Shown: positions 7,292-15,750, counted from the first letter of the stretch. The stretch is DNA of 18,232 bases from Tannerella sp. (GCA_031267485.1 JAIRYY010000231.1:1-18232), one strand, 5' to 3'. The notes: generated by a model not told the origin, from the letters alone. A program made the numbers and translations.

Positions 7292-8024
7292 TGTTTCTGT
7301 CTTTTTTTCTCCAGTACAGGACGATAATTATGCCGAACAGCATCCCTCCGAGATGGGCGAAATGAGCCACATTGTCGCCTCTTATTTCCGCAAAACCGGA
7401 AAAAAGCTCGATGAGCCCATATCCCATGACCATATATTTTGCCTTTATCGGAAAAGGGAACGGGATGATGTACAGTTGCATGTTGGGGAATAGCATGCCG
7501 AATGCGAGCAGAATCCCGAACACGGCGCCCGACGCTCCGACAGTGACCGTATTTATCAGAATGTTCAGCTGGCCGCTTGCCGGGTCCGTATAGTTCATGC
7601 CTTGCCGGAAGATGCCGTAGCCCTCCCGGTATATTTCGGTTATCATGTCGGGGCTTAATTCGGCTTCGACCGCCCTTATCCGCAGATATGCCACCAGGAG
7701 ATTGACCAGGCCGGCGCCGATTCCGGTAATCATATAGAAAGACAGAAATCTTTTGGAGCCCCAGACGGATTCGAGTGTGCGCCCGAACATATAGACGGCA
7801 AACATGTTGAAAAACAGGTGACTCAGCGAGCCATGCATAAACATGTATGATATGATTTGATACAGACGGAATCCTTTGGAGAGCGGATAGTGAAGACCCA
7901 GCATCTCCGTCAGGTCTAATTTCGTCATGATAATCGTAGCGAGCCAAAAAAGCGCATTGATGATAATCAGGTTTTTTGTCACTGCGGGTGTATTCGAAAA
8001 GGGATTAAAACTGCGTTGATTCAT
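7272..8024 (-). CDS. Rhomboid-family intramembrane serine protease
   Basis: 250 residues, about six transmembrane helices and almost no tail. Motifs: MFMHGSLSHLFFNMFAVYMFG (helix 2), TVGASGAVFG with nucleophile Ser166, and NVAHFAHLGGMLFG with the catalytic His224. The complete GASG motif suggests an active protease. A roughly 40-residue polar loop (residues 116-157) separates the third and fourth helices. First gene of the rhomboid-rhomboid-EEP operon, divergent from HU. Paralogue of the next gene; the pair probably differs in substrate. Confidence 0.92.
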   Translation of the reverse strand: MNQRSFNPFSNTPAVTKNLIIINALFWLATIIMTKLDLTEMLGLHYPLSKGFRLYQIISYMFMHGSLSHLFFNMFAVYMFGRTLESVWGSKRFLSFYMITGIGAGLVNLLVAYLRIRAVEAELSPDMITEIYREGYGIFRQGMNYTDPASGQLNILINTVTVGASGAVFGILLAFGMLFPNMQLYIIPFPFPIKAKYMVMGYGLIELFSGFAEIRGDNVAHFAHLGGMLFGIIIVLYWRKKDRNNGTYSY

Positions 8025-8048
8025 TCGTCATATGTTTATTTCCGGGGA

Positions 8049-8056
8049 CAAAAGTA
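8049..8056 (-). promoter_or_regulatory. -7 box of the rhomboid operon
   Basis: Minus-strand TACTTTTG, 24 nt before the ATG at 8024, fits TAnnTTTG. No convincing TTTG element is seen 19-21 nt further upstream, so this call is weaker than those for coaX or pfkA. Confidence 0.5.
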
Positions 8057-8127
8057 CAAAAAAAAGCCGTTATTCGGACTTTTTATGTTGAAAAACATCT
8101 ATTTCGTATAAAAAAAGAGCGAAAATG

Positions 8128-8158
8128 TTGCATGATTTCAAAAATAAGTTTACCTTTA
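8128..8158 (+). promoter_or_regulatory. Promoter of the HU gene
   Basis: TTG (8128-8130), 20-nt spacer, then TACCTTTA (8151-8158), one base off TAnnTTTG. The leader to the ATG at 8229 would be about 65 nt and is very AT-rich. Confidence 0.5.
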
Positions 8159-8228
8159 CCGCCGTTATGTGGGATGTAGAGGTATTTTTATATATCATAT
8201 ATGTTTACTAAATTAAAATTTTTTTTCT

Positions 8229-8501
8229 ATGAACAAGACAATTTTTATTGGTGAAGTTGCTAAAAATGCAGGACTCTCCAAAGTTGATGCGAAAAAAGCT
8301 GTAGAGGCTTTCATTAAAACAGTTGAAGGCGCAGTAGCGAAAAGTGAAAAGGTTTCATTGTTGGGTTTCGGCTCTTTCTCGGTAGTTGAAAAGGCTGCCC
8401 GTAAAGGCGTTAATCCGAAAACGAAAAAACCGATTAACATTGCTGCCCGTAACGTCGTTAAATTCAAACCCGGCGCAGGATTGGCCGGAGTTGTTAAATG
8501 A
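8229..8501 (+). CDS. HU-family histone-like DNA-binding protein
   Basis: 90 residues, the standard HU length. The N-terminal helices read MNKTIFIGEVAKNAGLSK, the beta saddle carries VSLLGFGSFSVVEKAARKGV, and the DNA-intercalating arm reads NPKTKKPINIAARNVVKFKP with the conserved proline. HU dimers bend and compact chromosomal DNA and assist replication and recombination. It stands alone with its own promoter and a strong terminator, as expected for an abundant protein. HU and IHF subunits are close relatives; the lack of extensions favours HU. Confidence 0.95.
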   Translation: MNKTIFIGEVAKNAGLSKVDAKKAVEAFIKTVEGAVAKSEKVSLLGFGSFSVVEKAARKGVNPKTKKPINIAARNVVKFKPGAGLAGVVK

Positions 8502-8505
8502 AAAC

Positions 8506-8570
8506 CGTTCAGTTTTTTAAAAAAAAGAGAGGGCTTGCTTGCATGCCCTCCTTTTTTTTTAGGCTGAACG
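8506..8570. terminator. Bidirectional rho-independent terminator between HU and the esterase gene
   Basis: GAGGGC (8529-8534) pairs with GCCCTC (8545-8550) around a 10-nt loop, followed by a run of nine T (8552-8560) and preceded by A-rich sequence, so it works for both strands. A second outer pair, CGTTCAG (8506-8512) with CTGAACG (8564-8570), encloses it and would extend the stem. The convergent esterase stop lies at 8578. Confidence 0.85.
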
Positions 8571-8577
8571 CAACTTT

Positions 8578-9450
8578 CTATAAGGATTTGAGCCATGCGG
8601 AAAGCAGTCCGGTCATTTGCTGATGATATTCGTACGTGTCCCGGAATCCCCAGCCGTGTCCGCCGGAAGGGAAAATATACATGGTTGCGGGAACGTTATT
8701 GCGCTTCAACGCTTCATAATACCGCAGGCTGTTTTCAGGAAGCACAACCTTGTCATTGTCGCTTAGCAGCAGTATGGCGGGAGGCGTATTTACGTTTACC
8801 TGCTTTTCGTTTGAAAACGTGTAGATGTCCGCATCCGAGGGGTTCTCGCCAAGCAGATTCGTCTGCGAACCGCCGTGCGTCAGTTTCGTCATCGTGACAA
8901 CCGGATAGAACAGAATGGAGAAATCCGGGCGCGTGCTTGTGCCGGAGGTGGCGAAATGCGTCGAGGCGGTGGAGGCCAGATGCCCCCCTGCCGAGAATCC
9001 GCAGATACCTACTTTTGAAGCGTTCAGGCCGTATTCGCCGGCATGTTCGCGCACATGACGGATTGCCTGCCAGGCGTCGTCGAGGGGCACTTCCTTATGC
9101 CTGTTCGGCATCCTGTATTTCAGTATAAAGGCGGCAATGCCCTCGCTGTTAAGCCACCGGGCAACCATCAGTCCCTCATGGTCGTAAGCGAGTCCCGAAT
9201 AACCGCCGCCGGGACACACAACAACAGCCATACCCGTCGCCCTGTCTTTTTCGGGCAGATAGATTTCCAGTTCGGGAACGGACACATTGCTTATCGAAGT
9301 CTTGCCGTCACGTACAATTTCGGCGGTTGTAATCTCATTACTTGTCGGAGGCGCGCTTTCCCATAATTTTATCACTTTCTGCGCGCTGACCGTACAGAAC
9401 GGAATGAAAATCAGAAAAACCGCGGATACTAAATTTTTAAAGCGATTCAT
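8578..9450 (-). CDS. Secreted alpha/beta-hydrolase (acetyl-xylan-esterase-like)
   Basis: 290 residues with a signal peptide (1-23, ending TVSAQK). The fold is the BD-FAE/Aes-type alpha/beta hydrolase: an oxyanion segment VVVCPGGGYSGLAYDHEG, nucleophile elbow GICGFSAGGH (Ser153), acid in LLLSDNDKVV (Asp233) and base in PSGGHGWGF (His265). Relatives remove acetyl or feruloyl groups from plant polysaccharides. It follows the aldose-epimerase gene by 19 bp, so the pair is probably one operon for extracytoplasmic carbohydrate processing. The exact ester substrate is an inference. Start ATG at 9450 gives a complete signal peptide. Confidence 0.87.
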   Translation of the reverse strand: MNRFKNLVSAVFLIFIPFCTVSAQKVIKLWESAPPTSNEITTAEIVRDGKTSISNVSVPELEIYLPEKDRATGMAVVVCPGGGYSGLAYDHEGLMVARWLNSEGIAAFILKYRMPNRHKEVPLDDAWQAIRHVREHAGEYGLNASKVGICGFSAGGHLASTASTHFATSGTSTRPDFSILFYPVVTMTKLTHGGSQTNLLGENPSDADIYTFSNEKQVNVNTPPAILLLSDNDKVVLPENSLRYYEALKRNNVPATMYIFPSGGHGWGFRDTYEYHQQMTGLLSAWLKSL

Positions 9451-9469
9451 ACGATAATATTTTAATGAA

Positions 9470-10615
9470 TTATTGATTAACAGGTGTTTTTACCGTCTTG
9501 AACGAGTAGATGCAGCGGCTGGTATACTTTTCGCCCGGCCGGAGCGTCGTGCTTGGGTAAGAGGGTTCATTCGGGCTGTTGGGATAATGCTGTGTCTCCA
9601 GGCAAAGGGCGCCCCTGTGCGGATAAATCACTCCGAGCTTGCCGTTGTCGGAAACAGCCATGGCGTTGCCGCTGTAAAACTGTATGCCCGGTTCGTCCGT
9701 ATACACATCCATTACGATTCCGCTGCCATCATGATATACTTTTGCAGCCATTTGCGAGAGATCTCCATTTGTGTTCAGAATCCAGTTGTGATCAAAACCT
9801 TTTCCTATGGCGATTTGTTCATAATCCTCGTCAATGCCGGCGCTTATGATAACGGGACGGCGCAAATCCATGGGCGTACCGTCCACCGGCGCTATCGATA
9901 CGGGTATAAGCGTCTGATCCACCACGTTGAACGAATCCGCATTAATATATATGTAATGATCCTTTATCTGGGTGCCGGGTTTGCCCGAAAGATTGAAATA
10001 ACTGTGGTTCGTGAGATTGACAACGGTCGGCTTGTCGGTCGTGGCTTCATACAGGATATCCATCGCATTTTCGTCCGTCAGCCGGTATGTAACCGTCACA
10101 TTCAGATTTCCGGGAAAGCCGGCTTCTCCGTCTTTCGACAGATACGTCAGTTTGAGCGTTTGCGGGTCAACCTGTTCCGCATCCCATACCTGGACGTGAT
10201 ATCCTTCGGGGCCGCCGTGCAGACAATGCCCGTTGTTGTTTTTCGGCAACTGGTATCCCGTGCCGTCAAGCGTAAACAAACCGTATTTAATACGATTCCC
10301 ATACCGTCCAATCAGCGCCCCGTAGTTCCCGCTCGACGCCAGATAATCGGCAATACTGCCGTAACCGAGCACTACATCCGTCAGCGTTCCGTTCCGGTCG
10401 GGTACCAGCAGCGAAACAAGGCGGCCGCCGTAATTCGTAACGCATGCTTCCAGCCCGGAAGCATTTTTCAGGATGAACAATCCCGTTTTTTTGCCATTGA
10501 CCTCCGCCACGAAATCTTTCGTGTTCAATCCGGACAATGTCTGTTCGTTTTTCACTCCTTTTCCGCATGACAACAGCGCTACCGCCATCAATGCCATCCA
10601 TAAAATTTTCCTCAT
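9470..10615 (-). CDS. galM: Aldose 1-epimerase (mutarotase), probable lipoprotein
   Basis: 381 residues. Converts alpha- and beta-anomers of sugars such as galactose or glucose. The first 20 residues form a lipoprotein signal with lipobox ALLSC (Cys17), so this copy should be periplasmic and membrane-tethered rather than cytoplasmic. Family residues are all present: NGHCLHGG (His133), [14 protein letters not shown] (His204, general acid) and [13 protein letters not shown] (Glu340, general base), plus [17 protein letters not shown] near the start. No aspartate-rich surface-export signal follows the cysteine, so I place it on the periplasmic side. First gene of the pair with the esterase. Its promoter overlaps the divergent thyA promoter. 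Confidence 0.93.
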   Translation of the reverse strand: MRKILWMALMAVALLSCGKGVKNEQTLSGLNTKDFVAEVNGKKTGLFILKNASGLEACVTNYGGRLVSLLVPDRNGTLTDVVLGYGSIADYLASSGNYGALIGRYGNRIKYGLFTLDGTGYQLPKNNNGHCLHGGPEGYHVQVWDAEQVDPQTLKLTYLSKDGEAGFPGNLNVTVTYRLTDENAMDILYEATTDKPTVVNLTNHSYFNLSGKPGTQIKDHYIYINADSFNVVDQTLIPVSIAPVDGTPMDLRRPVIISAGIDEDYEQIAIGKGFDHNWILNTNGDLSQMAAKVYHDGSGIVMDVYTDEPGIQFYSGNAMAVSDNGKLGVIYPHRGALCLETQHYPNSPNEPSYPSTTLRPGEKYTSRCIYSFKTVKTPVNQ

Positions 10616-10673
10616 GTGTATATAAAATTAAGTTATGTTCCGTTCTACCGGTAAGACTGCATTTTTTTTCGTT

Positions 10674-10703
10674 CTGCAAATATACAGTTTTTTCTTATCT
10701 TTG
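10674..10703 (+). promoter_or_regulatory. Promoter of thyA-folA
   Basis: CTG (10674-10676) lies 19 nt before TATCTTTG (10696-10703), an exact -7 box with a weak -33. The thyA ATG comes only 19 nt after the -7 box, so the leader is very short and carries an AAAGG at 10711-10715. Confidence 0.65.
10677..10684 (-). promoter_or_regulatory. -7 box of galM
   Basis: Minus-strand TATATTTG, about 60 nt before the galM ATG at 10615. The -33 region would fall on the thyA -7 box; a TTTG occurs only at 24 nt spacing (10709-10712). Confidence 0.5.
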
Positions 10704-10722
10704 CGACACAAAAGGAAAAAAT

Positions 10723-11517
10723 ATGAAACAGTATTTGGATTTATTGGAACGCGTCCTTCGGGAAGGCGTAAGGAAAGACGACCGCACAGGCACAGGTGTT
10801 ATCAGCATATTCGGGCATCAGATGCGTTTTAATATGGAAGACGGTTTCCCTTTGCTTACGACAAAGAAGCTGCATCTCAAATCAATCATTCACGAACTTT
10901 TATGGTTTCTGAAAGGCGATACGAATGTTAAATATCTTCAGGAGAATGGCGTCCGTATATGGAATGAGTGGGCGGACGAAAACGGCGACCTGGGGCATAT
11001 ATACGGATACCAGTGGCGTTCCTGGCCGGACGGCGAGGGCGGTGCAATCGACCAGATAAGCGAAGCGGTCCGCACTATAAAAGACAATCCGGACTCGCGC
11101 CGTATCATTGTGAGTGCATGGAATGTGGGAGATTTGAAAAACATGAACCTTCCGCCGTGCCATGCGTTTTTTCAGTTTTATGTGGCCGGCGGACGCCTGA
11201 GCCTGCAGCTCTACCAGCGAAGCGCCGACATTTTTCTCGGCGTGCCTTTCAACATCGCTTCGTATGCCCTGCTGCTGCTGATGATGGCGCGGGTGACCGG
11301 ACTGAAAACGGGAGATTTCGTCCATACGCTGGGCGATGCCCACATTTATACCAATCATCTGGAACAGATAAAACTGCAAATGACGCGCGATACGCGTTCG
11401 TTGCCACAGATGCTGATTAAACGGGAGGTGAACGATATCTTCGATTTCAGATACGGGGATTTCGAACTGATTAATTACAACCCGCATCCGCACATTAAAG
11501 GAACAGTCGCCGTATAG
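10723..11517 (+). CDS. thyA: Thymidylate synthase
   Basis: 264 residues, the same length as the E. coli enzyme. Makes dTMP from dUMP with methylene-tetrahydrofolate, leaving dihydrofolate. Motifs: [20 protein letters not shown] (dUMP phosphate Arg), [36 protein letters not shown], the active site [12 protein letters not shown] with Cys146 in the same position as in E. coli, and [18 protein letters not shown]. It ends HIKGTVAV, the conserved C-terminus. An in-frame ATG exists as far up as 10537, but that would run through both promoters, and the family N-terminus [12 protein letters not shown] matches 10723. It is followed by folA after 40 bp. Confidence 0.98.
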   Translation: MKQYLDLLERVLREGVRKDDRTGTGVISIFGHQMRFNMEDGFPLLTTKKLHLKSIIHELLWFLKGDTNVKYLQENGVRIWNEWADENGDLGHIYGYQWRSWPDGEGGAIDQISEAVRTIKDNPDSRRIIVSAWNVGDLKNMNLPPCHAFFQFYVAGGRLSLQLYQRSADIFLGVPFNIASYALLLLMMARVTGLKTGDFVHTLGDAHIYTNHLEQIKLQMTRDTRSLPQMLIKREVNDIFDFRYGDFELINYNPHPHIKGTVAV

Positions 11518-11557
11518 CAACGGCGCAGGATGTCTCATCAAAGAAAAATAAAAGCAA

Positions 11558-12049
11558 ATGATTTCGATTATCGTCGCTATTGCAGAAAACGGCGCCATAG
11601 GAGCAAACAACGGTCTTCCATGGCGATTGCCCAATGATATGAAACGGTTCAGGGAACTGACGGCCGGCCATACTGTCATCATGGGACGGAAAACATTCGA
11701 ATCGCTACCCAAAGGCGCTTTGCCTGACCGTACAAATGTCGTCGTAACGAAAAACAGGGATGCCGTGTTCGAAAACTGTATTATTTTCAGCGATTTGCAG
11801 GATGCCGTCAATGCATACGCTGCCGAAAGTGAAATTTTCATTATCGGAGGCGCTTCCATATACGGTCAGGCTATCGGTTTTGCCGATAAACTGTATATCA
11901 CCCTGATACATCATTCGTTTGAAAAGGCGGATGCGTTTTTCCCCGGAATAAACGGAGATAAATGGAGCATGACGGAGCGGGAAACCTTTCCAAAAGACGA
12001 AAAGCATTTGTATGCGTATACATTTCAAACATATATTAAGAAAAAATAA
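11558..12049 (+). CDS. folA: Dihydrofolate reductase
   Basis: 163 residues, typical chromosomal type. Reduces dihydrofolate made by ThyA back to tetrahydrofolate using NADPH. Visible: ISIIVAIAENGAIGANNGLP-W (Met20-loop region), catalytic LPNDMKRF with Asp27, TVIMGRKTFESLPKGALPDR (NADPH-binding Arg/Thr), and EIFIIGGASIYGQAI (GGxxxY nucleotide loop). Ends AYTFQTYIKKK. It pairs with thyA in one transcript, the classical coupling of dTMP synthesis and folate recycling. The codons and motifs give no hint of trimethoprim-resistance-type replacement. Confidence 0.97.
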   Translation: MISIIVAIAENGAIGANNGLPWRLPNDMKRFRELTAGHTVIMGRKTFESLPKGALPDRTNVVVTKNRDAVFENCIIFSDLQDAVNAYAAESEIFIIGGASIYGQAIGFADKLYITLIHHSFEKADAFFPGINGDKWSMTERETFPKDEKHLYAYTFQTYIKKK

Positions 12050-12083
12050 ACTCTTATATGATACAATGTATGGTAAATAGCAT

Positions 12084-12091
12084 TACCTTTG
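12084..12091 (+). promoter_or_regulatory. -7 box of the DUF1573-meaB operon
   Basis: TACCTTTG, 28 nt before the ATG at 12120; exact TAnnTTTG. The -33 position holds no clear TTTG. Confidence 0.6.
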
Positions 12092-12119
12092 CATGACAAT
12101 TAACTAAAAAATAAAAAAA

Positions 12120-12509
12120 ATGAAACGTATTTTATTTGTATTCGGACTTATGATGCTGACCGTAAGCATGGCGTCAGCACAACAAAAAGAGGCCTCTATT
12201 GCTGTTTTAGAGAGCGAAGTGCATGATTTTGGAGATATCGACGCAAAAGCCGGCCCGGTAACTCACACGTTCAAAATAAAGAATGAGGGAGAAGTTGCAC
12301 TGGTTGTAACCAAAGTGGTAGCCTCATGCGGCTGTACCTCGCCCGACTGGACGAAGGAGCCGATTGCATCCGGCAAAACGGGAGAAATAAAAGTGACATT
12401 CAATCCGGAAAACCGCCCCGGGCCTTTTACAAAAACGGTTTCCGTCTACAGTAATGGTAAAACGGGGAGCTATGTGCTGACCATAAAAGGAAATGTCACG
12501 ACAAATTAA
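12120..12509 (+). CDS. Exported DUF1573 protein (single domain)
   Basis: 129 residues: signal peptide 1-20 (SMASAQQK) and one immunoglobulin-like DUF1573 domain. Family hallmarks are HDFGDIDAKAGPVTHTFKIK, the cysteine motif VVASCGCTSPDW, and the closing strand pattern VTFNPENRPGPFTKTVSVYS. DUF1573 is widespread in Bacteroidetes and has no established function. The Cys-Gly-Cys pair suggests a disulfide or metal site, but that is inference. It is the shorter paralogue of the next gene, 33 bp away, and both head the operon that ends in meaB. Confidence 0.88.
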   Translation: MKRILFVFGLMMLTVSMASAQQKEASIAVLESEVHDFGDIDAKAGPVTHTFKIKNEGEVALVVTKVVASCGCTSPDWTKEPIASGKTGEIKVTFNPENRPGPFTKTVSVYSNGKTGSYVLTIKGNVTTN

Positions 12510-12542
12510 CCGTCGGGGCATTTCAAAACAACAGTCACAGAG

Positions 12543-13679
12543 ATGAATAAGGCTAAAAACAGTATGCGAATACTTGTAGCTTTTTTAGTTGTAAGCTGCA
12601 TGGCTTTTGCCCGTGACGGGGAGCCGGGAGTTCCGGTATTCACACCGGAGAAGACGTCGCACGATTTCGGAACAATCGGTGAAAGCGACGGTTATGCGGA
12701 GCATATTTTCAAATTTAAAAATACCGGAGACGAACCCCTGACAATCGCTCAGGTGCAGGCGTCATGCGGATGTACGAAGCCGGAATGGACGCAAACGCCC
12801 GTCGAACCGGGACAGGAGGGTGTTATTATCATTACGTTCAATCCCCGGGGACGCATCGGAAACTTCAATAAGAGTGCGACCGTTTACACCAATGAGGATG
12901 GCGGATTCAAACGCCACAAACTCACCATCACCGGAAATGTGGTGGAGAAACCGAGCGACCCGTTCGCTACATATATTGATACCGTAGGAGGCGTTGGGAT
13001 TGAAGCAAAGGATTTGACATACAAAAATTTCAACCCGGCGGGAACAAACAGGAAAGCCATGTATATCAAAAATTACAATGCGGAAACGGTTTATTTTTCA
13101 TGGGAAGATGTTCCCGGCCATATCGCCGTGACCGGCCCCGAATCCCTGAAAGCGGACTGGCCGGGAGAAATTGCCGTCGTTATCGACGGGACAAAAACGG
13201 CGGAAAAGAGAGGCCGCATGAAAGATTCATTCAAATGGACCGTTAAAAATCAGGAGGGTGAAATTCTCGGAAGTGAAAATATCACGGCTATCGTGAACTA
13301 TACCGACGATTTCAAACAGCTATCCCCCCTGCAGAGCGTAAACGCTCCGCATCTGGAGATTAAAAACAGCCAGCTGCTGTTCGAAAATGTCAAAAACGGA
13401 TTCCTGGGATTCGGAGGAACGGCGAGCCGGGAGTTCGTCCTGACCAATGCGGGGAAATCGGATTTGACCCTTCATAGCGTGTCAAGTGATGATGACCGCG
13501 TCTATCTGCCCGGACTTGGCGGGAAAATCATAAAAGCCGGTGAATCCCTGACCGTCAAAGCGACCGTTAAAGCGAAGGAGTTGCTGGATTCTAACATTGA
13601 CAACGACATCTATGTCGTATGTGACGATCCGAGAGGCCCCGTACGCATGATTAAAGTTACCGCAACAAGAGTTAAATGA
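12543..13679 (+). CDS. Exported DUF1573-domain protein, long paralogue
   Basis: 378 residues. Signal sequence in the first 24 residues (cut after AFA, or a weaker lipobox VVSC at Cys20). Residues about 30-135 repeat the DUF1573 domain of the preceding protein: SHDFGTIGESDGYAEHIFKF, then VQASCGCTKPEWTQTPVEPG and ITFNPRGRIGNFNKSATVYT. Two further beta-rich, probably Ig-like regions follow: residues about 155-260 and 275-378, the latter with SREFVLTNAGKSDLTLHSVS. Probably periplasmic or surface-linked; function unknown. An internal ATG at codon 8 could also start it. Only 9 bp separate its stop from the meaB ATG, and the meaB ribosome-binding site overlaps its end. Confidence 0.85.
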   Translation: MNKAKNSMRILVAFLVVSCMAFARDGEPGVPVFTPEKTSHDFGTIGESDGYAEHIFKFKNTGDEPLTIAQVQASCGCTKPEWTQTPVEPGQEGVIIITFNPRGRIGNFNKSATVYTNEDGGFKRHKLTITGNVVEKPSDPFATYIDTVGGVGIEAKDLTYKNFNPAGTNRKAMYIKNYNAETVYFSWEDVPGHIAVTGPESLKADWPGEIAVVIDGTKTAEKRGRMKDSFKWTVKNQEGEILGSENITAIVNYTDDFKQLSPLQSVNAPHLEIKNSQLLFENVKNGFLGFGGTASREFVLTNAGKSDLTLHSVSSDDDRVYLPGLGGKIIKAGESLTVKATVKAKELLDSNIDNDIYVVCDDPRGPVRMIKVTATRVK

Positions 13680-13685
13680 AGGAGG
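13679..13685 (+). promoter_or_regulatory. Shine-Dalgarno sequence of meaB
   Basis: AAGGAGG ends 3 nt before the ATG at 13689 and begins at the last base of the upstream stop codon. Such a full match is uncommon in this window, where most starts have none. It confirms the 13689 start and suggests translational coupling. Confidence 0.7.
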
Positions 13686-13688
13686 GGC

Positions 13689-14768
13689 ATGGAACATCCT
13701 GAAAATGAGGAGATATATAGGGGGTTGAAAGTCAATAAAGGCGTTTCGGCGCCGACCGTAAACCCTTATTTCAAACGTATACCGAAGCAAACAGGACTTT
13801 CCGTACCGGAATATGTGGACGGTATTCTGAGGGGAAATATAACAATATTAAGTCAGGCTGTAACGCTCATCGAAAGTTCCAGACAGGAACATCAGCAGTT
13901 GGCACAGGAAATAATAGAAAAATGCCTGCCTCATACGGGACAGTCCGTCCGTATCGGATTTACGGGCGTACCCGGCGCGGGTAAAAGTACGTCGATCGAC
14001 TCGTTCGGCATGCACACCATAAAGGAGGGACGCAAGCTGGCGGTTCTGGCTATTGATCCGAGCAGCGAACGCTCGAAGGGAAGTATTCTGGGTGACAAAA
14101 CGCGCATGGAAGCGCTTTCGCGAGAGAAAAATGCGTTCATACGCCCTTCCCCTACGGCAGGTTCGCTCGGCGGCGTGGCGCGTAAGACGCGGGAAACCAT
14201 CATTCTGTGCGAGGCCGCCGGTTTTGATACGGTTTTCGTCGAAACGGTGGGCGTCGGACAGAGCGAAACGGCTGTCCATTCGATGGTTGATTTCTTTCTG
14301 CTTATCCAACTGGCGGGAACGGGCGATGAACTGCAGGGTATCAAACGCGGTATCATGGAAATGGCCGATGGCATAGCCATCAACAAGGCGGACGGCGACA
14401 ATGTCGAAAAGGCAAAGATGGCAGCCGCCGGTTTCCGGAACGCATTGCACCTGTTTCCCCCCACCGAATCGGGATGGATACCGAAAGTGCTGACCTATTC
14501 GGGCTATTACGCCACAGGAATCGGGGAGGTGTGGGATATGATAAACGAATACGTTTCTTATACCCGGAACAACGGCTCTTTCGACCGGAGACGCAACGAA
14601 CAGGCCAAATACTGGATGTACGAAAGCATCAACGAGATGCTGCGAAACTCATTCTATCATCATCCCGAAATAGAAATGCAACTTCCGCTGATGGAACGGA
14701 AAGTTTTAAATAATGAAATAAGCTCGTTTGTTGCAGCCCGGCAGATGATTGATCTGTTCCGAAAATAG
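13689..14768 (+). CDS. meaB: Methylmalonyl-CoA mutase-associated GTPase MeaB
   Basis: 359 residues, G3E P-loop GTPase. MeaB/ArgK protects and reloads the B12 cofactor of methylmalonyl-CoA mutase, in the propionate/succinate pathway. Motifs: Walker A GVPGAGKST at residues 93-101, LAIDPSSERSKGSILGDKTR (Walker B and switch I), ETVGVGQSE (switch II) and INKADGD (guanine specificity, NKxD type). The C-terminal third (WMYESINEMLRNSFYHHPEI) is the helical dimerisation arm. The mutase genes are not in this window, which is not unusual. It converges on pfkA with one base between the two stop codons. Confidence 0.95.
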   Translation: MEHPENEEIYRGLKVNKGVSAPTVNPYFKRIPKQTGLSVPEYVDGILRGNITILSQAVTLIESSRQEHQQLAQEIIEKCLPHTGQSVRIGFTGVPGAGKSTSIDSFGMHTIKEGRKLAVLAIDPSSERSKGSILGDKTRMEALSREKNAFIRPSPTAGSLGGVARKTRETIILCEAAGFDTVFVETVGVGQSETAVHSMVDFFLLIQLAGTGDELQGIKRGIMEMADGIAINKADGDNVEKAKMAAAGFRNALHLFPPTESGWIPKVLTYSGYYATGIGEVWDMINEYVSYTRNNGSFDRRRNEQAKYWMYESINEMLRNSFYHHPEIEMQLPLMERKVLNNEISSFVAARQMIDLFRK

Positions 14769-14787
14769 TTTACATGGAAACTATTTT
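14762..14787. terminator. Perfect palindrome spanning both stop codons of meaB and pfkA, possible bidirectional terminator
   Basis: AAAATAGTTT (14762-14771) and AAACTATTTT (14778-14787) are exact reverse complements around a 6-nt loop ACATGG. The meaB stop TAG (14766-14768) and the pfkA stop (14770-14772) both lie inside. The stem is AT-rich and ends in TTTT on each strand, so a weak two-way terminator is plausible but unproven. Confidence 0.5.
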
Positions 14788-15750
14788 GAGAACATTCAGC
14801 AAGTTCGGGTCCAGAGGCTTATCGTTTTTGATTGCCTTGACAAACGGAACGAGTACGATTTCATCATTCTGGATTCCTATCATCACATTCCGCTGATCTT
14901 CCAGCAGCGCATCAATTGCAGCGACGCCCATACGCGTTGCAAGAATGCGGTCCTGTGCCGACGGCGAGCCGCCACGCTGCAGGTGACCCAGTATGGACAC
15001 GCGGACATCGAACTGCGGATATTCCGTTTTCACACGTTCGGCAACACCCATTGCCCCGCCTGTGATCTCGCTTTCCGCAACGAGGACGATGCTGCTGTTT
15101 TTCGATTTGCGGAAACCCGTCTCAATCATCTCCGACAACTGATCTTTCTGTAAAGATATTTCCGGGATAATTGCCGCTTCGGCGCCGGATGCAATCGCTC
15201 CGTTCAGAGCAAGAAAACCGGCGTCACGTCCCATCACTTCAATGAAAAACAACCGTTCGTGCGATGAAGCCGTATCACGGATTTTATCAACGCACTCCAC
15301 AATCGTATTCAATGCCGTATCGTAACCAATCGTCGTGTCTGTTCCGTACAAATCGTTGTCAATCGTACCGGGAAGGCCCACAATCGGATAATTATACTTC
15401 TGGGCAAAACTGCGCGCACCGGTCAGACTGCCGTCGCCGCCAATGACGACCAGCGCATCCATTCCATGTTTCATCAGATTTTCATACGCCTTCTCCATTC
15501 CTTCCGGCGTTTTAAATTCTTCACTGCGGGCCGTTTTGAGAATAGTGCCGCCGCGCTGTATGATGTTACTGACATTCTGAGTTTTAAAATCTTCAATCTC
15601 ATCCGATATAAGACCTTTATATCCACGATAAATACCTTTCACTGTCATCCCGTTCGCTATCGCGGCGCGCGTAACCGCGCGAACCGCCGCATTCATTCCG
15701 GGAGCATCACCTCCGGAGGTCATCACTCCAATACATTTGATTTCTGCCAT
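14770..15750 (-). CDS. pfkA: ATP-dependent 6-phosphofructokinase
   Basis: 326 residues, the usual bacterial PfkA size. Phosphorylates fructose 6-phosphate to the 1,6-bisphosphate in glycolysis. Motifs: [20 protein letters not shown] (ATP loop), [19 protein letters not shown] (GGDGS, the ATP- rather than pyrophosphate-using form), [13 protein letters not shown] (catalytic Asp), [14 protein letters not shown] (sugar-phosphate binding) and [15 protein letters not shown]. Start ATG at 15750 follows an excellent promoter. It is downstream of the response-regulator gene on the same strand but with its own promoter. Confidence 0.97.
   Translation of the reverse strand: MAEIKCIGVMTSGGDAPGMNAAVRAVTRAAIANGMTVKGIYRGYKGLISDEIEDFKTQNVSNIIQRGGTILKTARSEEFKTPEGMEKAYENLMKHGMDALVVIGGDGSLTGARSFAQKYNYPIVGLPGTIDNDLYGTDTTIGYDTALNTIVECVDKIRDTASSHERLFFIEVMGRDAGFLALNGAIASGAEAAIIPEISLQKDQLSEMIETGFRKSKNSSIVLVAESEITGGAMGVAERVKTEYPQFDVRVSILGHLQRGGSPSAQDRILATRMGVAAIDALLEDQRNVMIGIQNDEIVLVPFVKAIKNDKPLDPNLLNVLKIVSM

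Noticed and set aside
9473..10570. Long plus-strand open frame of 365 codons opposite galM
   Set aside because: galM on the other strand has all catalytic residues and a lipoprotein signal; the antisense frame has no domain and arises from codon bias.
10537..10722. Upstream in-frame extension of thyA
   Set aside because: It would include the thyA promoter, and the family N-terminus begins at 10723.
11508..11525. Inverted repeat CGCCGT/ACGGCG over the thyA stop as a terminator
   Set aside because: No T-run follows, and folA lies 40 bp further in what looks like one transcript.
10900..11859. Minus-strand open frame of 319 codons across thyA and folA
   Set aside because: It runs antisense over two complete, motif-verified genes and has no recognisable domain.
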